DNA of 64,000 nt. Origin: Angiostrongylus vasorum. Lineage: Eukaryota; Nematoda; Chromadorea; Rhabditida; Metastrongylidae. Below are positions 49,970-60,770 of this stretch, one piece after another. A program made the translations under genes and the position numbers. The notes under the pieces are model-generated. The model was not told the DNA's origin, did not search any database, and was given only the letters and a program-made list of their open reading frames with translations. Each line of letters opens with the position of its first letter. The first letter of the stretch is position 1. Location: contig JADANN010000414.1 of the NCBI GenBank assembly GCA_018806985.1, positions 186,001 to 250,000 on the forward strand. The letters are read 5' to 3'.

Positions 49970-50195
49970 AAATGAAACCAATACCGGAATCCACCACCGT
50001 CCTAGTACCAAAGTCGCATGGTGGCAAATCTCCCTCTGATCCATAAAGGCTGCGACTGTCTCTGTTGGTGGAGACCTGGGACAGGCTTCCAGAGAACCAC
50101 AATGGCTTAACCAGCAAGTCTCCGAAAATGGTGAATATGCTGGGGGCCCGCACAACCGGTGAGGATGGGCCGTTCAAGTATCAAGTAAGTACGAA
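49970..50195 (-). repeat. repeat family D, 5' part
   Basis: caccaccgtcctagtaccaa to gatgggccgttcaagtatca. It lies just left of the mariner element. Confidence 0.65.
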
Positions 50196-50237
50196 CCGAA
50201 ATATGAGGCGCAACATTCAACAAATGTGTTAGTGGTA

Positions 50238-50814
50238 TCAGGTTGTTCAGAAATAAATGAACGTTATTCACTATATTATTTGAAATGTCTTAATTTGCTT
50301 CAAACAAAACTTTGATGATCAAAAATAAAAACCGTTTGAATCTACGCATCTTTGCCAACAAGAAACAAGTTCAATTATTCCAGTTGCGCAAAATCCTGGA
50401 GTTCCGGAAGCGATGAATTCGTTAAAGGCATTTTTTGCGTCATCGTGGTTGGTGAAGCACTTCTCGCGCAGAAAGTTGTCAAGGTGCTTAAAAAAGTGAA
50501 AGTCGTAGGCGAGAGGTCTGGTGAATATGGCGGATGAGGCAAAGTTTCGTAGCCCAACTCGTTCAACTTCTGCAGCTCTGGTTCCGCAACGTGAGGCCGG
50601 GCTTCGTCGTGGAGAAGGATTGGTACTTTTCTGTTGACTAATCGCGGTCGTTGTTGTTGGAGTTTGGCAAAGTATAAAGAGATGACTAGAAAGAGCATAA
50701 AACCAGCTCTCAATGGCATATAATATTTCAGGGTACAAAGAGTACTTTGTGGTTAAAAAGCACATTAAAACAATAAATGTTTTAAAACGCTGATCTATTT
50801 TTTGGACAACCTAT
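50238..50814 (-). mobile_element. mariner element, internally deleted, both termini present
   Basis: Inverted ends caggttgttcagaaata (left) and aggttgtccaaaaaa (right, complement), each next to TA, bound about 577 bases. Inside, the minus strand encodes only the C-terminal half of a mariner transposase: LVNRKVPILLHDEARPH, LGYETLPHPPYSPDLSPT, then a frameshift into YDFHFFKHLDNFLREKCF and ATGIIELVSCWQRC. The HDxARPH and YSPDLSP Asp residues (D,D34D motif) are kept; the first catalytic Asp region is missing. It resembles the HsMar2-like group. Confidence 0.85.
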
Positions 50815-51939
50815 AACGCGCTACTTGATGACCAATTACGGAGCACTGGTTTTCGCCGTGAACTAAGCATTGATTATCCTCCCTTCAGGTTCTTCTGGTC
50901 GGCTACTCCAGATTTTACGCGTCGATCACTAGACCATATATAAGTGCAATCATAAAAAAAAGTCGTAAAAAGTGAGACGCGAATGGATTCAAGAGATGCG
51001 CTCATCTCCACCTTTATTTCCAATCTACTTATACTCTTCTTTTAACACAATTTCCTTTCACGACGCTCTCATTTACTTTTCCTTTCTTTTAAGCCACTTT
51101 TTCTTGTATAAGTGCATGGGCATTCCTAGCATGTGCAGACTATGACATGTGAGTCAGCGAAGCCAAAAGCATACAGTGGCTCTGAAGCATATGAATGACA
51201 TTTTCGAGGCCAGTACAACAGACAGATCCAATTTCTATTTCGGCCGAGTCCGACAAGCTCCCTCTCGTGAGTACATCCAGACAATGTGACAAAGCTCTAG
51301 GATTTACACTCGCATAAAACGTAATCTGGAGCATTTAGCCCCGAAAACCCAGACATTAACGAAAGGTATGAGGTAACACTTATGAAGAAGTGGGGTGAAG
51401 AAAGGCTATCGACAAGGTACTCCCGATCGATGTCATATGCGAATTTCCAGCTTGCGTTTATTCAAAAGAAAAGGAAAGCATCATGATGAATTGCAAAACC
51501 AACAGACTTCCTTGGGCACAGCAACCTTTAAACGGTGTCTCGGCTGTTAATCGGTAGCTAAATTTTAGACAAATTTCGACCCCAGGCACAACAGCGTCAT
51601 AAGGTTCTCTAATAAGCCGAAGAACCGCTGCTGCCAAAGCCTTAGTTTACATTAGAACTACCAATGAAAGCGGACTTTCTCTCTCGTACCGTAAATAAGG
51701 AAAGAACAGAATTTTCAGTAATAAACGCTGTTTAGCTGGAACGTTTGCACGTCTTCTCGTTTATTGTTTGGTAAGAAATGCACAGAACTGGTGTTAAAGG
51801 TAAAACATAAAAACGTAAAGAAGAAGCCTAAAGTACGAAATAATATGAGAAGGAAGAATAGGAGATAATCATACTTTTTTCACTAAAACAGTGATGTGAA
51901 TGTAAATGTTTTAATTTGGTGTTAAAATCGTGGCCAGTT

Positions 51940-52300
51940 TCGAATGACGACTTTGGAACGCCATCATTGGCTCAGACGCTACTTCATCAATCAAAACAAG
52001 AACCATTGGAGGCCAAACAATTTTGCCCTGAATTCCAAGCCTTTTTTGCCAAATTTTATTTATTTCGATGAAACAAGTTTCCGAAGTTCCGGAAACGACG
52101 AATTCCTCGAAGGCATGATGTTTAACAGTGGCTTGGTTGCAGAAGATTTCTAATCTTGAATGTAACGTAGTTTTTGGGGTGCCTGAAGAAAAGAATAATT
52201 GACTGGTGAGCGCTTGGATGAGTACGGTGAAGGAGGCACTACTTCGTAGTCCACCTCGCACAACATCTGCAGCGTTAGTGGAAGCGTACGTGGTCGAACG
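51940..52300 (-). mobile_element. older mariner transposase relic
   Basis: Minus strand, in shifting frames: VDYEVVPPSPYSSKRSP (for YETLPHPPYSPDLSP, with the Asp lost), PQKLRYIQD, then VKHHAFEEFVVSGTSE and FIEINKIWQKRLG, equivalent to the mariner C-terminus. No termini found. Confidence 0.55.
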
Positions 52301-53399
52301 CTGTCGTGAAATCGGACTAGATCTCTTTTTTCACCAGCTCTACATACAGAAGTTGGGATTTCTGATACTTTTCGTCAGATTTGCTGACGGTACTTTTTCC
52401 GTTTTAACTGCTTACCCAGGACTTAAAAAAGTTGCAATAGATGACTGTACTAAAGGCTAACGTAAAGGTGATCATAATCATCTTATGACGGAGATTCAGT
52501 TTTCAGAAGCGTTCAGAAACATCAGTTAGGTTCAACCACTCATCAGATTTCACACTGCACTCGGGAAACCGTCATTTTCCTTAAGTAAAAAAAAAGGCAG
52601 ATCAGAGTTCATAGTGGCAGTCCCGTTGCCCCACATTCAATTCCTGTGGCACTAATTTGTCGAGCTTTTTAGCTTTTCCAACGTCTCTCAAATAAGGAAC
52701 ATCCTTAAAGGATAAAGTTGAACTCCTCTGTAATTCCTAGAGTAGTTTTCCAAATGGTCAACAACGTCCGCGGACTTCTCGAATCATCTGCACACATTGC
52801 GTTCAAAGACTTAAGCGGTTTCCGAGCAGTATGTCTAAGGTTGAACTCACCAAACAAAGCTATAAGATTCTTTCACCATGAGACCAGAATTACCATCAGC
52901 TTAAAATCACTGCAAAATAACTATTAGAAAAAGTACTATTTCGTAGGATGTCAAGTCACAAATGACCACTCAAGGGCTACACCAATACGTAAGTGACTAG
53001 CACTTCTTGAGAAAGCTATTTGAAAAGTTCGTGACGAAAAAAGTCCGTCATCATTTTTCCGTCAATGCACTATTAAGACAGCGCTGAGGAGGATGAAATA
53101 GAAGCGTATTATCTGATTTCTAAAGGGAAAATAAGATGTGATAAGTAGATGAACGAAGAAAAAAGGATATCCGTTAGAAAGTAGTTTCTGTGAGCACCTT
53201 GTAGAATGAAAGATGTGGCATGAATGGTGAAGAAGAATGAAAGACAGCTGACAAAACAATGAACTGGAATAGCATAAACCGTGCAGTAGAAAAAAAAACG
53301 GCATAGAGAGGCATAATACTTATTTTATTTACATTTTACTCAACCCGTCTTCCAATTTTTTTGAGTTTGGGTTCGGCTGCTACTTGAGGGTTATCGTCT

Positions 53400-53640
53400 T
53401 TTTTAGGAACTTCGCTGAATACTGGTCGAGTCGACTCTTCCTGGAGATCTGAGACAACTGAGCTGGAGCGTTTCCACTTCGACTGCAGAGAGTGAATTTT
53501 TTCTCAGAGAAGCCTGGCACCAATTTCCCGACGCCGAAGAGATGACAGGCTTAGTGTCACCGATGCGGGGTAAAACCATCACCGTTCTCGTGATGATTGG
53601 CATCAATACCAATGCGCTACCTTTCCATTCAAAGAAGTAA
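53400..53640 (-). repeat. SINE-C 5' two thirds
   Basis: Complement: ggtagcgcattggtattgat (A-box-like), ggttttaccccgcatcggtg, tcatctcttcggcgtcggga, ttctctgcagtcgaagtgga, agtcgactcgaccagtattc. Confidence 0.7.
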
Positions 53641-54713
53641 TAAACCGATAGAAAAGAAAAAGGTGCAAGAGAAAAAAGAATGTGGCCAAAATAACAAAAC
53701 ACCTAAGAGACGCCATTCACGTCGTCTCAAATTCGTATATAACCGATTATTTAAATACTCGAAGAGCACGAGAATGATGGCTAGCGAGCAGGGTCCGTGT
53801 CAACAGGCCGATCTCTCCTAAGTGGGTTTGTTATAAGTTATGATGATGCTCTCACATTAAAATGAAAGCAAATAACCTGAGACTAAGCCCGTTGTAGTAT
53901 CGTGTAATCGCACCATCCATTCCGATTCCGACTATGAGCTTAGCATTTTAGTTAGAGGAAAACGGAATACTGAAAGAGAAAGAGAGGTATAAATGGGCAA
54001 TAGGAACACTACCTATCAACAAGGTATAAGCTAGTGAAATCAAAGCAGTCAAATTCATACATGTCATCCAAAAAACATGGACAAAAAGAACAAGGATTTT
54101 ATAACTGGCATGCCCCCTTGGTCTCAGAGTGACCACCACCAAATATCGGTAACTTGACTTAAGTGAAAAAAGGTAGCGGAGGTGTGCTAATGGGTTCCGT
54201 TGCGTTGAAGAGACCAGGCTTCTAGGTTATAACAGTAATAAGTTATTGGAAGAGATTTTATAGGTCTTCTCAAACACATCTGAACATTGTTTCGTTATAT
54301 CGTCGTAGAGGTATAGATATTTAAACCACAATGCAACCACGTGGACCGGATCACATGGGTAAGCCAGTGAGTCGCGAATGCTAACCAGCAGTTTGTGACA
54401 TTTCGTTGGGGAAAATTATGCGTAAGACACTCGCACAGACCAACGTCAAAGTCCTATGGGTCATGCTCAAACCAGAATAGAAATGGCATGGCCCCCAAAG
54501 TAATAACCTTCAGAATAGTTTACACGGGAATTTAGTGGCTGAAGCGCCAATTGATTTCAGAGCTGGTCGCTTTCTCTTCTTAGAGTAATTTTTTTTGGGG
54601 AGATTTGGACGGAGCCAGAAGAAGAAAACCTGATATGCAGTAAAATATTGAAAGAATAATGTACCAACAGATATTCAAGCGTAGTAACAATCATTAGATA
54701 AGATGTTAAATAC

Positions 54714-54823
54714 TTCTTCAGAGCCCACTAGCATTGCTCGATTCGGTCTACTACATCGTCCTCGATCGGGGTCGATCGACAAGTCGGACAAATCGCTTCC
54801 GTCACAGTAATCATTGGAGCCAT
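54714..54823 (-). CDS. exon 2 of the minus-strand gene, next to a PLE insertion
   Basis: 110 bases from acceptor gcaattag|ATGGC to donor CTGAAGAA|gtattt. Entered in phase 1 and left in phase 0, it encodes 36 residues with an acidic, serine-rich run (DYCDGSDLSDLSIDPD) followed by a basic stretch (RGRCSRPNRAML). The preceding exon at 60.8 kb supplies the one missing base and the next at 48.2 kb starts in phase 0, so the frame is kept. A second frame starts with ATG at the very first base and is open for 31 codons, but it does not fit the neighbours. The acceptor lies only 15 bp from the target-site duplication of the Penelope-like insertion described below. Confidence 0.5.
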
Positions 54824-54909
54824 CTAATTGCAAGGAATTAAAACTCCTCTTCGTATTCTTGTTGAGCAAACACGAGGTGTTATTTTAATTCTTTATTCAC
54901 GAACAAGCT

Positions 54910-54938
54910 GACATTTCGGCGGATTTCGCCTTCCTCAG
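54910..54938 (-). ncRNA. hammerhead-ribozyme-like motif in PLE 3' region (left copy)
   Basis: Minus-strand counterpart of the motif at 57.87 kb: CTGAGGA, hairpin GGCG-CGCC, GAAATGTC. One change (ACGT to ATGT) weakens the palindromic stem III, so this copy is probably a decayed version. Confidence 0.35.
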
Positions 54939-55199
54939 AGCCAGGAAAGGTCAAGTTGACAGCAATCTATTCGGCCAAACACCTCCATAACCAAACAGAG
55001 AAAACGCTGAACCAAGATTTCAACCACATTGAACACAGAATAGCTTCTTTGCACACTCACCGCTTTCAGTGAGTCTTCCACTGAGTATGTCACGCGGAGA
55101 CCAACCGCACAGAATCCACATGGAAGCGTAAAGTGCCCCCTCCCATCAAAATAATAGGCTTATATATTACCCAATATCACGCGTGATAATGAGGCAGTC

Positions 55200-55920
55200 C
55201 TCCATGCGGTTCATTTTTCGGATTTCTGGAATTAAACCAGAACGCCTCGAGAGTTTTGCGCGCTTGTGTTCTCGATTCCTGTGCGAAGATCGTAACCCGT
55301 ACTTCAAAAATCTTCTCCGTTATGTCTCTACGTCCTATGCGTGTCTAGTGGAGTATTTGGTTTACGTATGCCGACTAGGTGTTCTTTTTATACGAACACA
55401 GAGTGGTCTACGCGTTTCGCCAATGTATTCGTCCCGGCACGCCTTACAAGAGACCAGATAAACTGTACCCGAACTCATGCAATCACCGTCTCTACCATTA
55501 GGGCAAATTATGCAAGTTTGAGTTGCCCATAGACGGTCATATAGGCGGTTACGAACAAGCTGGCTCCTAAGAGTAGTCGGTGGTATTTCAACTACGTTTA
55601 TCGAATTCTCTAGACCCGCCCTTCTTAAGCAGCGTTTTAATAGATGCACTTACATCATTTGAGATGAAGGGTAGAATAAACGGGACCTTTTCTATCGCTA
55701 GAGTTGTCATTTGGGGGCTTGGGATTTCCCTACACCTATCCCGAGCTACAGTTTTGTAGCCTTCAGAAGTGGTTATTTGCCGTGCCATGTTCCGGGACTC
55801 CTCTCTCTGCTCTCTTCCCGTGCACACGTTAGTTGCTGTTCGAAACATGTTTCTTACAAGCGCCCTTTTTGTGTGTGAAGGGTGAGAGGAGAGATAATGA
55901 ACAAGTATGCTTTTACTATT
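55200..55920 (-). pseudogene. PLE GIY-YIG endonuclease region, left copy
   Basis: Downstream of the RT on the minus strand. It contains the zinc-binding-like CIICPNGRDGDCM and then GTVYLVSCKACRDEYIGET, RRPLCVRIK, the hallmarks of the GIY-YIG nuclease fused to PLE reverse transcriptases. The region just before it (NMFRTATNVCTGREQR, VPFILPFISNDVSASIK) is shared with the 22-23 kb and 57 kb copies. Small frame breaks occur near 55,640 and 55,370, so the protein is not intact. Confidence 0.85.
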
Positions 55921-55963
55921 TGGCTTTCAGTACCACTTCGTAATGTAGCCATTTTCTGACAGG

Positions 55964-56660
55964 TTAATTTGGACGTTCAGGAATGAAAGCCTTTTCTTTC
56001 GGTTTTTCTCGGATGAACTTGATATACTGTGACTGTTCGTTCAATAACTCGAAACATTTGTCCATCTCCTCTTGCGTTGAGCAAATGACAAAACAGTTGT
56101 CTATATATCTACAGTAGAGTAATGACCGGAGATCGGTTACTGGTGCTTCCACTTTAAACATAAATGCGATGGCAAGGCTTGGTGCCAGTCGTTGTCCTCT
56201 TGCCAGCTTTCTCATTTGTGCGTAATATCTCCTGGACCATCTGAAGATTGAGCAGTTTGGGCACGCACTCCTTTAAGAGTGTCGTCAACTGCTGAACTGT
56301 GAAGCCATACATGTTTATTTCTCCTTCGTGTTGTATAAGGAGTTCGAATATGGCTTGCATTGCGGAGTCATTCGACACGTTTGTATAAAGGGCGGTGACG
56401 TCGAAGGACTCCATCACGTACGCGCTGTTGGGCTGCGCAGTACGTAGACGATCCAGAAACATATGGGTATTCGTAAGATGGGCTGGAATGTGTTTCAGCA
56501 ACTGGTTAAATATTAAGGTTAAAAACCATGTGATCCTATCCGTTGGCCCGTCTACACAGCTAATGATAGGTCTAACCTTAAACAATGATGGATCGGTAGG
56601 CGCAATATCATCGCTGGATACTAGCATTGAGTTTTTATAAGCAAGTACAAGACGGGACAT
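55964..56660 (-). pseudogene. PLE reverse transcriptase, left copy, frameshifted
   Basis: Minus-strand RT domain. The first reading frame has the fingers/palm blocks KVRPIISCVDGPTDRITWFL and SFDVTALYTNVSNDSAMQAI, typical of Penelope-class RTs. A frameshift near 56,250 moves the frame, which continues through GQRLAPSLAIAFMFKVEAP to the catalytic block YCRYIDNCFVICSTQEEM. The expected YxDD box reads YIDN at 56,096-56,107. The N-terminal part of the protein is missing at the head-to-head junction. Confidence 0.85.
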
Positions 56661-56714
56661 GTTGGTAAAACTTTTAGTTTAGTTTTTAGTTGAGATATAA
56701 CTGATGGTTTTTTT

Positions 56715-57660
56715 ACTCTACTGTAGATATATAGACAACTGTTTTGTCATTTGCTCAACACAAGAGGAAATTGACAAATGTTTCGAGTTGTTGAACGAAC
56801 AGTCAGAGTATATTAAATTCACCCAAGAGAAACCAAAAAGAAAACTGGCTTCCATTTCTGAACGAGCAAATTAATCTATCAGAAAACTGCTACGTTACGA
56901 AATGGTATCGAAAGCCAAGTACTAAAAACGTCTTGGTTCATTACCTCTCCTCTGACCCTTCACACACAAAAAGGGTGCTTGTAAGAAACATGTTTCGAAC
57001 AGCAACTAACGTGTGCACGGGAAGAGAGCAGAGATAGGAGTCCGGGAACATGGCACGGCAAATAACCATTTCTAACGGATACGAAACTGTAGCTCGGGAT
57101 AGGTGTAGGGAAATCCCAAGCCCCCCAAACGACAACTCTAGCGATAAAAAAGGTCCCGTTTATCCTACCCTTTATCTCAAATGATGTAAGTGCAGCTACA
57201 AAACGCTACTTAAGAAGGGCGGGTCTTGAAGATTCGGTAAACGTTGTTGAAATACCATCGAGTACTCTTAGGCGCTAGCTAGTTCGTAACCGCCTATATG
57301 ACCGTCTATGTGCAACGCAAAATTGCATAATTTGTCCCTAATGGTAGAGACGGTGATTGCATGAGCTCGGGTACAGTCTATCTGATCTCCTGTAAGGCGT
57401 GCGGAGACTGTGGCCGCATAAAAGAACACCTAATCGGTAAACGTAAACCAAATACCCCACTAGGCACCCATAGGACCTAGAGACATAACGCGGAGGACTT
57501 TGAAGTACAGGTCACGATCGTCGCACAGGAATCGCAAACACAAGCGCGCAAAACTCTCGAGGCGTTCTGGATCAATTCCAGAAATCCGAAAATGAACCGC
57601 AGGGAGGACTGCCTCATTATCACGCGTGATATTGGACAATATGTAAACCTATTATTCTGA
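56715..57660 (+). pseudogene. PLE RT end plus GIY-YIG, right copy (plus strand)
   Basis: Starts inside the RT palm (YCRYIDNCFVICSTQEEID) and continues through WLPFLNEQINLSENCYV and a degraded GIY-YIG region to the sequence encoding the tail around 57,540-57,620. It has stops (for example near 57,035) and many changes relative to the left copy, including a damaged YIGET motif near 57,415. It lacks the first half of the RT. Confidence 0.8.
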
Positions 57661-57866
57661 TGAGAGGGGCACATTACGCTTCAATGTGGATTCTGTGCGG
57701 TTGGTCTCCGCGTGACATACTCAGTGGAAGACTCATAGAAAGCGGTGAGTGTGCAAAGAAGCTATTCTGTGTTCAATGCGATTGAAATTTAGGTTTAGCG
57801 TTTTCTCTGTTTGGTTATGGAGGTGTCTGGCCGAATAGATTGCTGTCAACTTGACCTTTCCAGGCT

Positions 57867-57895
57867 CTGAGGAAGGCGAAATCCGCCGAAACGTC
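57867..57895 (+). ncRNA. hammerhead-ribozyme-like motif in PLE 3' region (right copy)
   Basis: Sequence pattern CTGAGGA, a 4-bp hairpin GGCG-CGCC, then GAAACGTC. This matches the hammerhead core CUGANGA/stem II/GAAA followed by a palindromic ACGU that could form a dimer-type stem III with cleavage after GUC. One extra A precedes stem II. PLEs are known to carry hammerhead motifs in their terminal repeats; activity here is inference. Confidence 0.4.
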
Positions 57896-58305
57896 ATCTT
57901 GTTCGTGAATAAAGAATAGAAATAACACCTCGTTGTTTGCTCAACAATAATACGAAAAAATTACTTGATCAATGCCGAGGTTAGCAGAAAGTCGGACGTG
58001 GGATTCAAAACTCCTCTCTTGAACTTATATGAGCCGATAGATGATTTTTTGTGAAAAGCTGAAAACGCTTTACTAAAACCATGCCTAAATTCCAGATAGT
58101 AGTTTTTTTCGACTAGTAATCAACATGCCATTGAAGAGAGAAGTCTACAGATCCTCAAGTCCCAGCCGAACCCAGTGATACCACCTCCAGGGGGTAACGA
58201 CTGTGACAGAACGAACCGAATCCAGTAAGTGATGGGATCAGCCCTGCATTTGAGAATGGGCTAAGAATCTAAGTATATCACTACTTTTACACAACTTGAT
58301 AACGT

Positions 58306-58456
58306 CTAGGAAACGAGTTTAATATCTTGCCGGTTCGGAGAAAAGTCGTTTAAAAGTATGAGGGGACACTGGGCATGAAAATCGTACGGTTGGAAAATAT
58401 CGCTTAAACATTCAAATGGGCGGTCTTCATATGTTGAACGAAAATTTTGCAAATCA
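58306..58456 (-). CDS. candidate exon with in-frame stop, minus strand
   Basis: It follows a good acceptor (cacaatatttag|TGATTTG). The frame entered in phase 2 is open for 49 codons to a TAG and includes DLQNFRSTYEDRPFECLSD and ILLNDFSPNRQDIK, which look protein-like. There is no donor of the right phase to join the 54.8 kb exon except a weak CAGT|GTCCCC. It could be an alternative last exon, part of a cassette, or a chance ORF. No family recognised. Confidence 0.3.
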
Positions 58457-58505
58457 CTAAATATTGTGAAAAGAAAAAAGTGAATCCAAAGATAAGAAAT
58501 TATAC

Positions 58506-58569
58506 CCACATGAAAGGAAATGTAAGGAGCAAAAGCAGTGAAACAAGTGCGTTGGCTCAGCTGCACTTC
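58506..58569 (-). CDS. candidate small exon of the minus-strand gene
   Basis: A 64-base segment between a good acceptor (ctccttatcag|GAAG) and a good donor (ATGTGG|gtataat). Read with a two-base start it gives 20 codons including AAEPTHLFHCFCSLHF and leaves two bases, compatible with phase 1 from the 60.8 kb exon and with the next candidate exon at 58.4 kb. The encoded peptide is unusually rich in Cys, His and Phe, which could be chance translation of pyrimidine-rich intron. It may be a cassette exon or not an exon at all. Confidence 0.25.
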
Positions 58570-59524
58570 CTGATAAGGAGCGCCAAGTCGTGCCAGCAAA
58601 ACATGAGAAGATCGTGATAAACACGCTCTTTACTCGCGGCTTTCGTAAAAATGTTACTGTAACTCGATATATGAACAAAAGCGTGCAAACGAGACGCAGC
58701 AGCGTCGCCAGACCACGGTCAACAGCCAACCCCTCAACATATCGTCGACATTTCAGACGCTGGGTCGCTTCAATTCAGACAGCAATTCGTGCCAGGTAGT
58801 CGATTCGGGAGGACATGGAGCACCTGTGGCATGGTTGAATGGCGACATGGATGCTGGCTGAACTCTCCACAGCACAGCCACTAGTTCAAGACAGTTGGTT
58901 GGAAGGAAGAGGAAGTAACGGTGGTAAAGCCAATAGTTTTTTTAAAAAAAAGTGAAGCCCCCTGGCAAATTATGAGTGTTGATTGTGCAAAAAGGAGTTT
59001 CTTCTGAGTCTTTCCTAGATCCCCAAGACAAGTGCCTCCAATTCCATGGGAAAAAGTCGCACTGGAGAAGAATATGTAGAACGACAAACACCATGGAATG
59101 CAACAATTAGTCACGCTCGGCCTCGTTAGAATGACAGGCCGCAGTCCAGATTCGCGCCATTTTTTTGAACGACCTCGTCACGATTATGAACTGCAATGCC
59201 GTGAAAAGATGGAATTATGGATTCTAGAGACGAGCATACCATTCTGCTTCAGTTGACTCCACTGCATAGATATTGAACGAAGACGTTTCATTACAAGTTA
59301 GTCTTCAATTAAGACGTGATTCTGGAAGTTTTCCAAAATTGTCCCTCAATTTGTCCCCGAATCTGGAATTTCCCGACGTTCTCAAAGGAAAATTATTGGT
59401 CATTCGTCACACTTTATTGTTAGGCGTACGAGACGCTGGTATCCCAGTGGTTGAGATGCAGTGCTCTCCTCGAACCTGGCGAAGGTCGATAAAGAATTCT
59501 ATACTTGCGGGGTTGTGACATTGG

Positions 59525-59740
59525 AACTGGACCTTCCTCAGAAGCTCTGTCCAATCCATAGTTGATGAAGACCTTGAAAAAGGAAGTATCCAAGGACATT
59601 GATGAAGAAGACAAAATTGCCCACCAGCAGTAGAATTCACATACAAATCTGAAGACGTTCGTGGAAGATGGGTGCGCAGAATGGAGTCAAATGCAAGAAA
59701 TGTTACGATCGGCACAATACGTCATGCTGGATCACACAGA
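59525..59740 (+). repeat. SINE-C 3' part
   Basis: tcaaggacattgatgaagaag-like body with gacaaaattgcccaccagca, then gaagacgttcgtggaagatg and ggtgcgcagaatggagtc. Confidence 0.45.
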
Positions 59741-59949
59741 AAAGTGGCCTCATGAAAGTAAGTACCTAGCACAGTGTGAAAGTTTAACTACATCATGTGG
59801 TAAGTTGCAAAAAAGGTCTACCAAACGTTGACACTCCATTTCGAACACAGACCACGTAAAAATTATACTTGCAGAATAATGTAGCGAAATTCATCAGTGT
59901 ATGAGCCATGAAGCAATTTAAGCAGGTTTTGTAATAATCCGTAACTTAT

Positions 59950-60335
59950 TCACTTGGATACTTGGATGGCCCGTCCTCACTGGTTGTGCGGGCCCCAGCA
60001 TAATTTCCAATTTTTCGGAGTTTTGCTGGTTTAGCCATCGTGGTTCCCTGGAGTTCCGAGGTCAGCTAGGCCAAAGTCTCCCTCAGCTCGTCACCACCAC
60101 AGGCAGTCGCCGCCCTTGTGGATAGGAGGGGGATTCTCCACCATGCGACTTTGATACCAGGACGGTGGTGGATCCTCGTATTGGTTTACTCTTAGCTAGG
60201 CTTCCTAATGGGAAAGCCGGACGCCTTGTCAGCTAGGAAGGCCTGCCGGGGGATAAATCCCCCGCTGTACATCGCAACCCGACATCCAGGAATACCTCCC
60301 AGCCAAGATGGGGCGGTAAACCGCTGGGAGCCGTA
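59950..60335 (+). repeat. repeat family D, full copy
   Basis: cacttggatacttggatggc to ggggcggtaaaccgctggga, with the hairpin gggggataaatccccc near 60,250. Confidence 0.7.
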
Positions 60336-60770
60336 AATACTTTATTTAATTATAGACGGTACTGCAGATCAAGCCCAAATGACCATCAGTTGACGGAATG
60401 AATAACTACAATGTTTGCAAGCGCAAGTGAAACAAATATTGAACAGCTAAAAACTGCTAACTCAAAAAAATGACAACCTATTAAAAACATTTTGTCGACG
60501 TTAGAACCATACAGTAGTTCTTCTAGCAAAAAAAAAGTAAGCCAATGTTCTTACAAAGTTTTCTTTTCACAAGAGGTTTGGAAAACCACCAGGTCTTCAC
60601 CTAGGAGGAACGTGAACGGACCGCAAATAACTGGAGTGAGCCGAATCTGATCTGCTCCCACGCTGGTCAATCAATGTCGCGTCAACTTCTGCCGCATCAC
60701 AAAGCAAATGCGAAGGAGATAAGGTAATAAAAGCACATTGCGCTTCCCCAATTAGCAGAGCACTACGCAC

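Larger units (their letters stand above)
54851..58006. mobile_element. Penelope-like element, head-to-head inverted pair with 11-bp target-site duplication
   Basis: Two damaged copies of one PLE meet head to head near 56.7 kb. The left copy runs on the minus strand (RT about 56,660-55,964, GIY-YIG about 55,650-55,200, 3' end to 54,851). The right copy runs on the plus strand from 56,715 to about 58,006. Both carry the same 3' terminal sequence with caaacacgaggtgttattt-like ends, in opposite orientation. The bases aaaactcctct occur perfectly at 54,840-54,850 and again at 58,007-58,017, so the whole palindromic unit was inserted once. Inverted terminal arrangements are known for Penelope elements. 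Frameshifts and stops make both copies inactive. Confidence 0.85.

Noticed and set aside
58590..58799. 69-codon basic plus ORF
   Set aside because: Overlaps the minus-strand candidate exon region; no start context, repeat or domain support.
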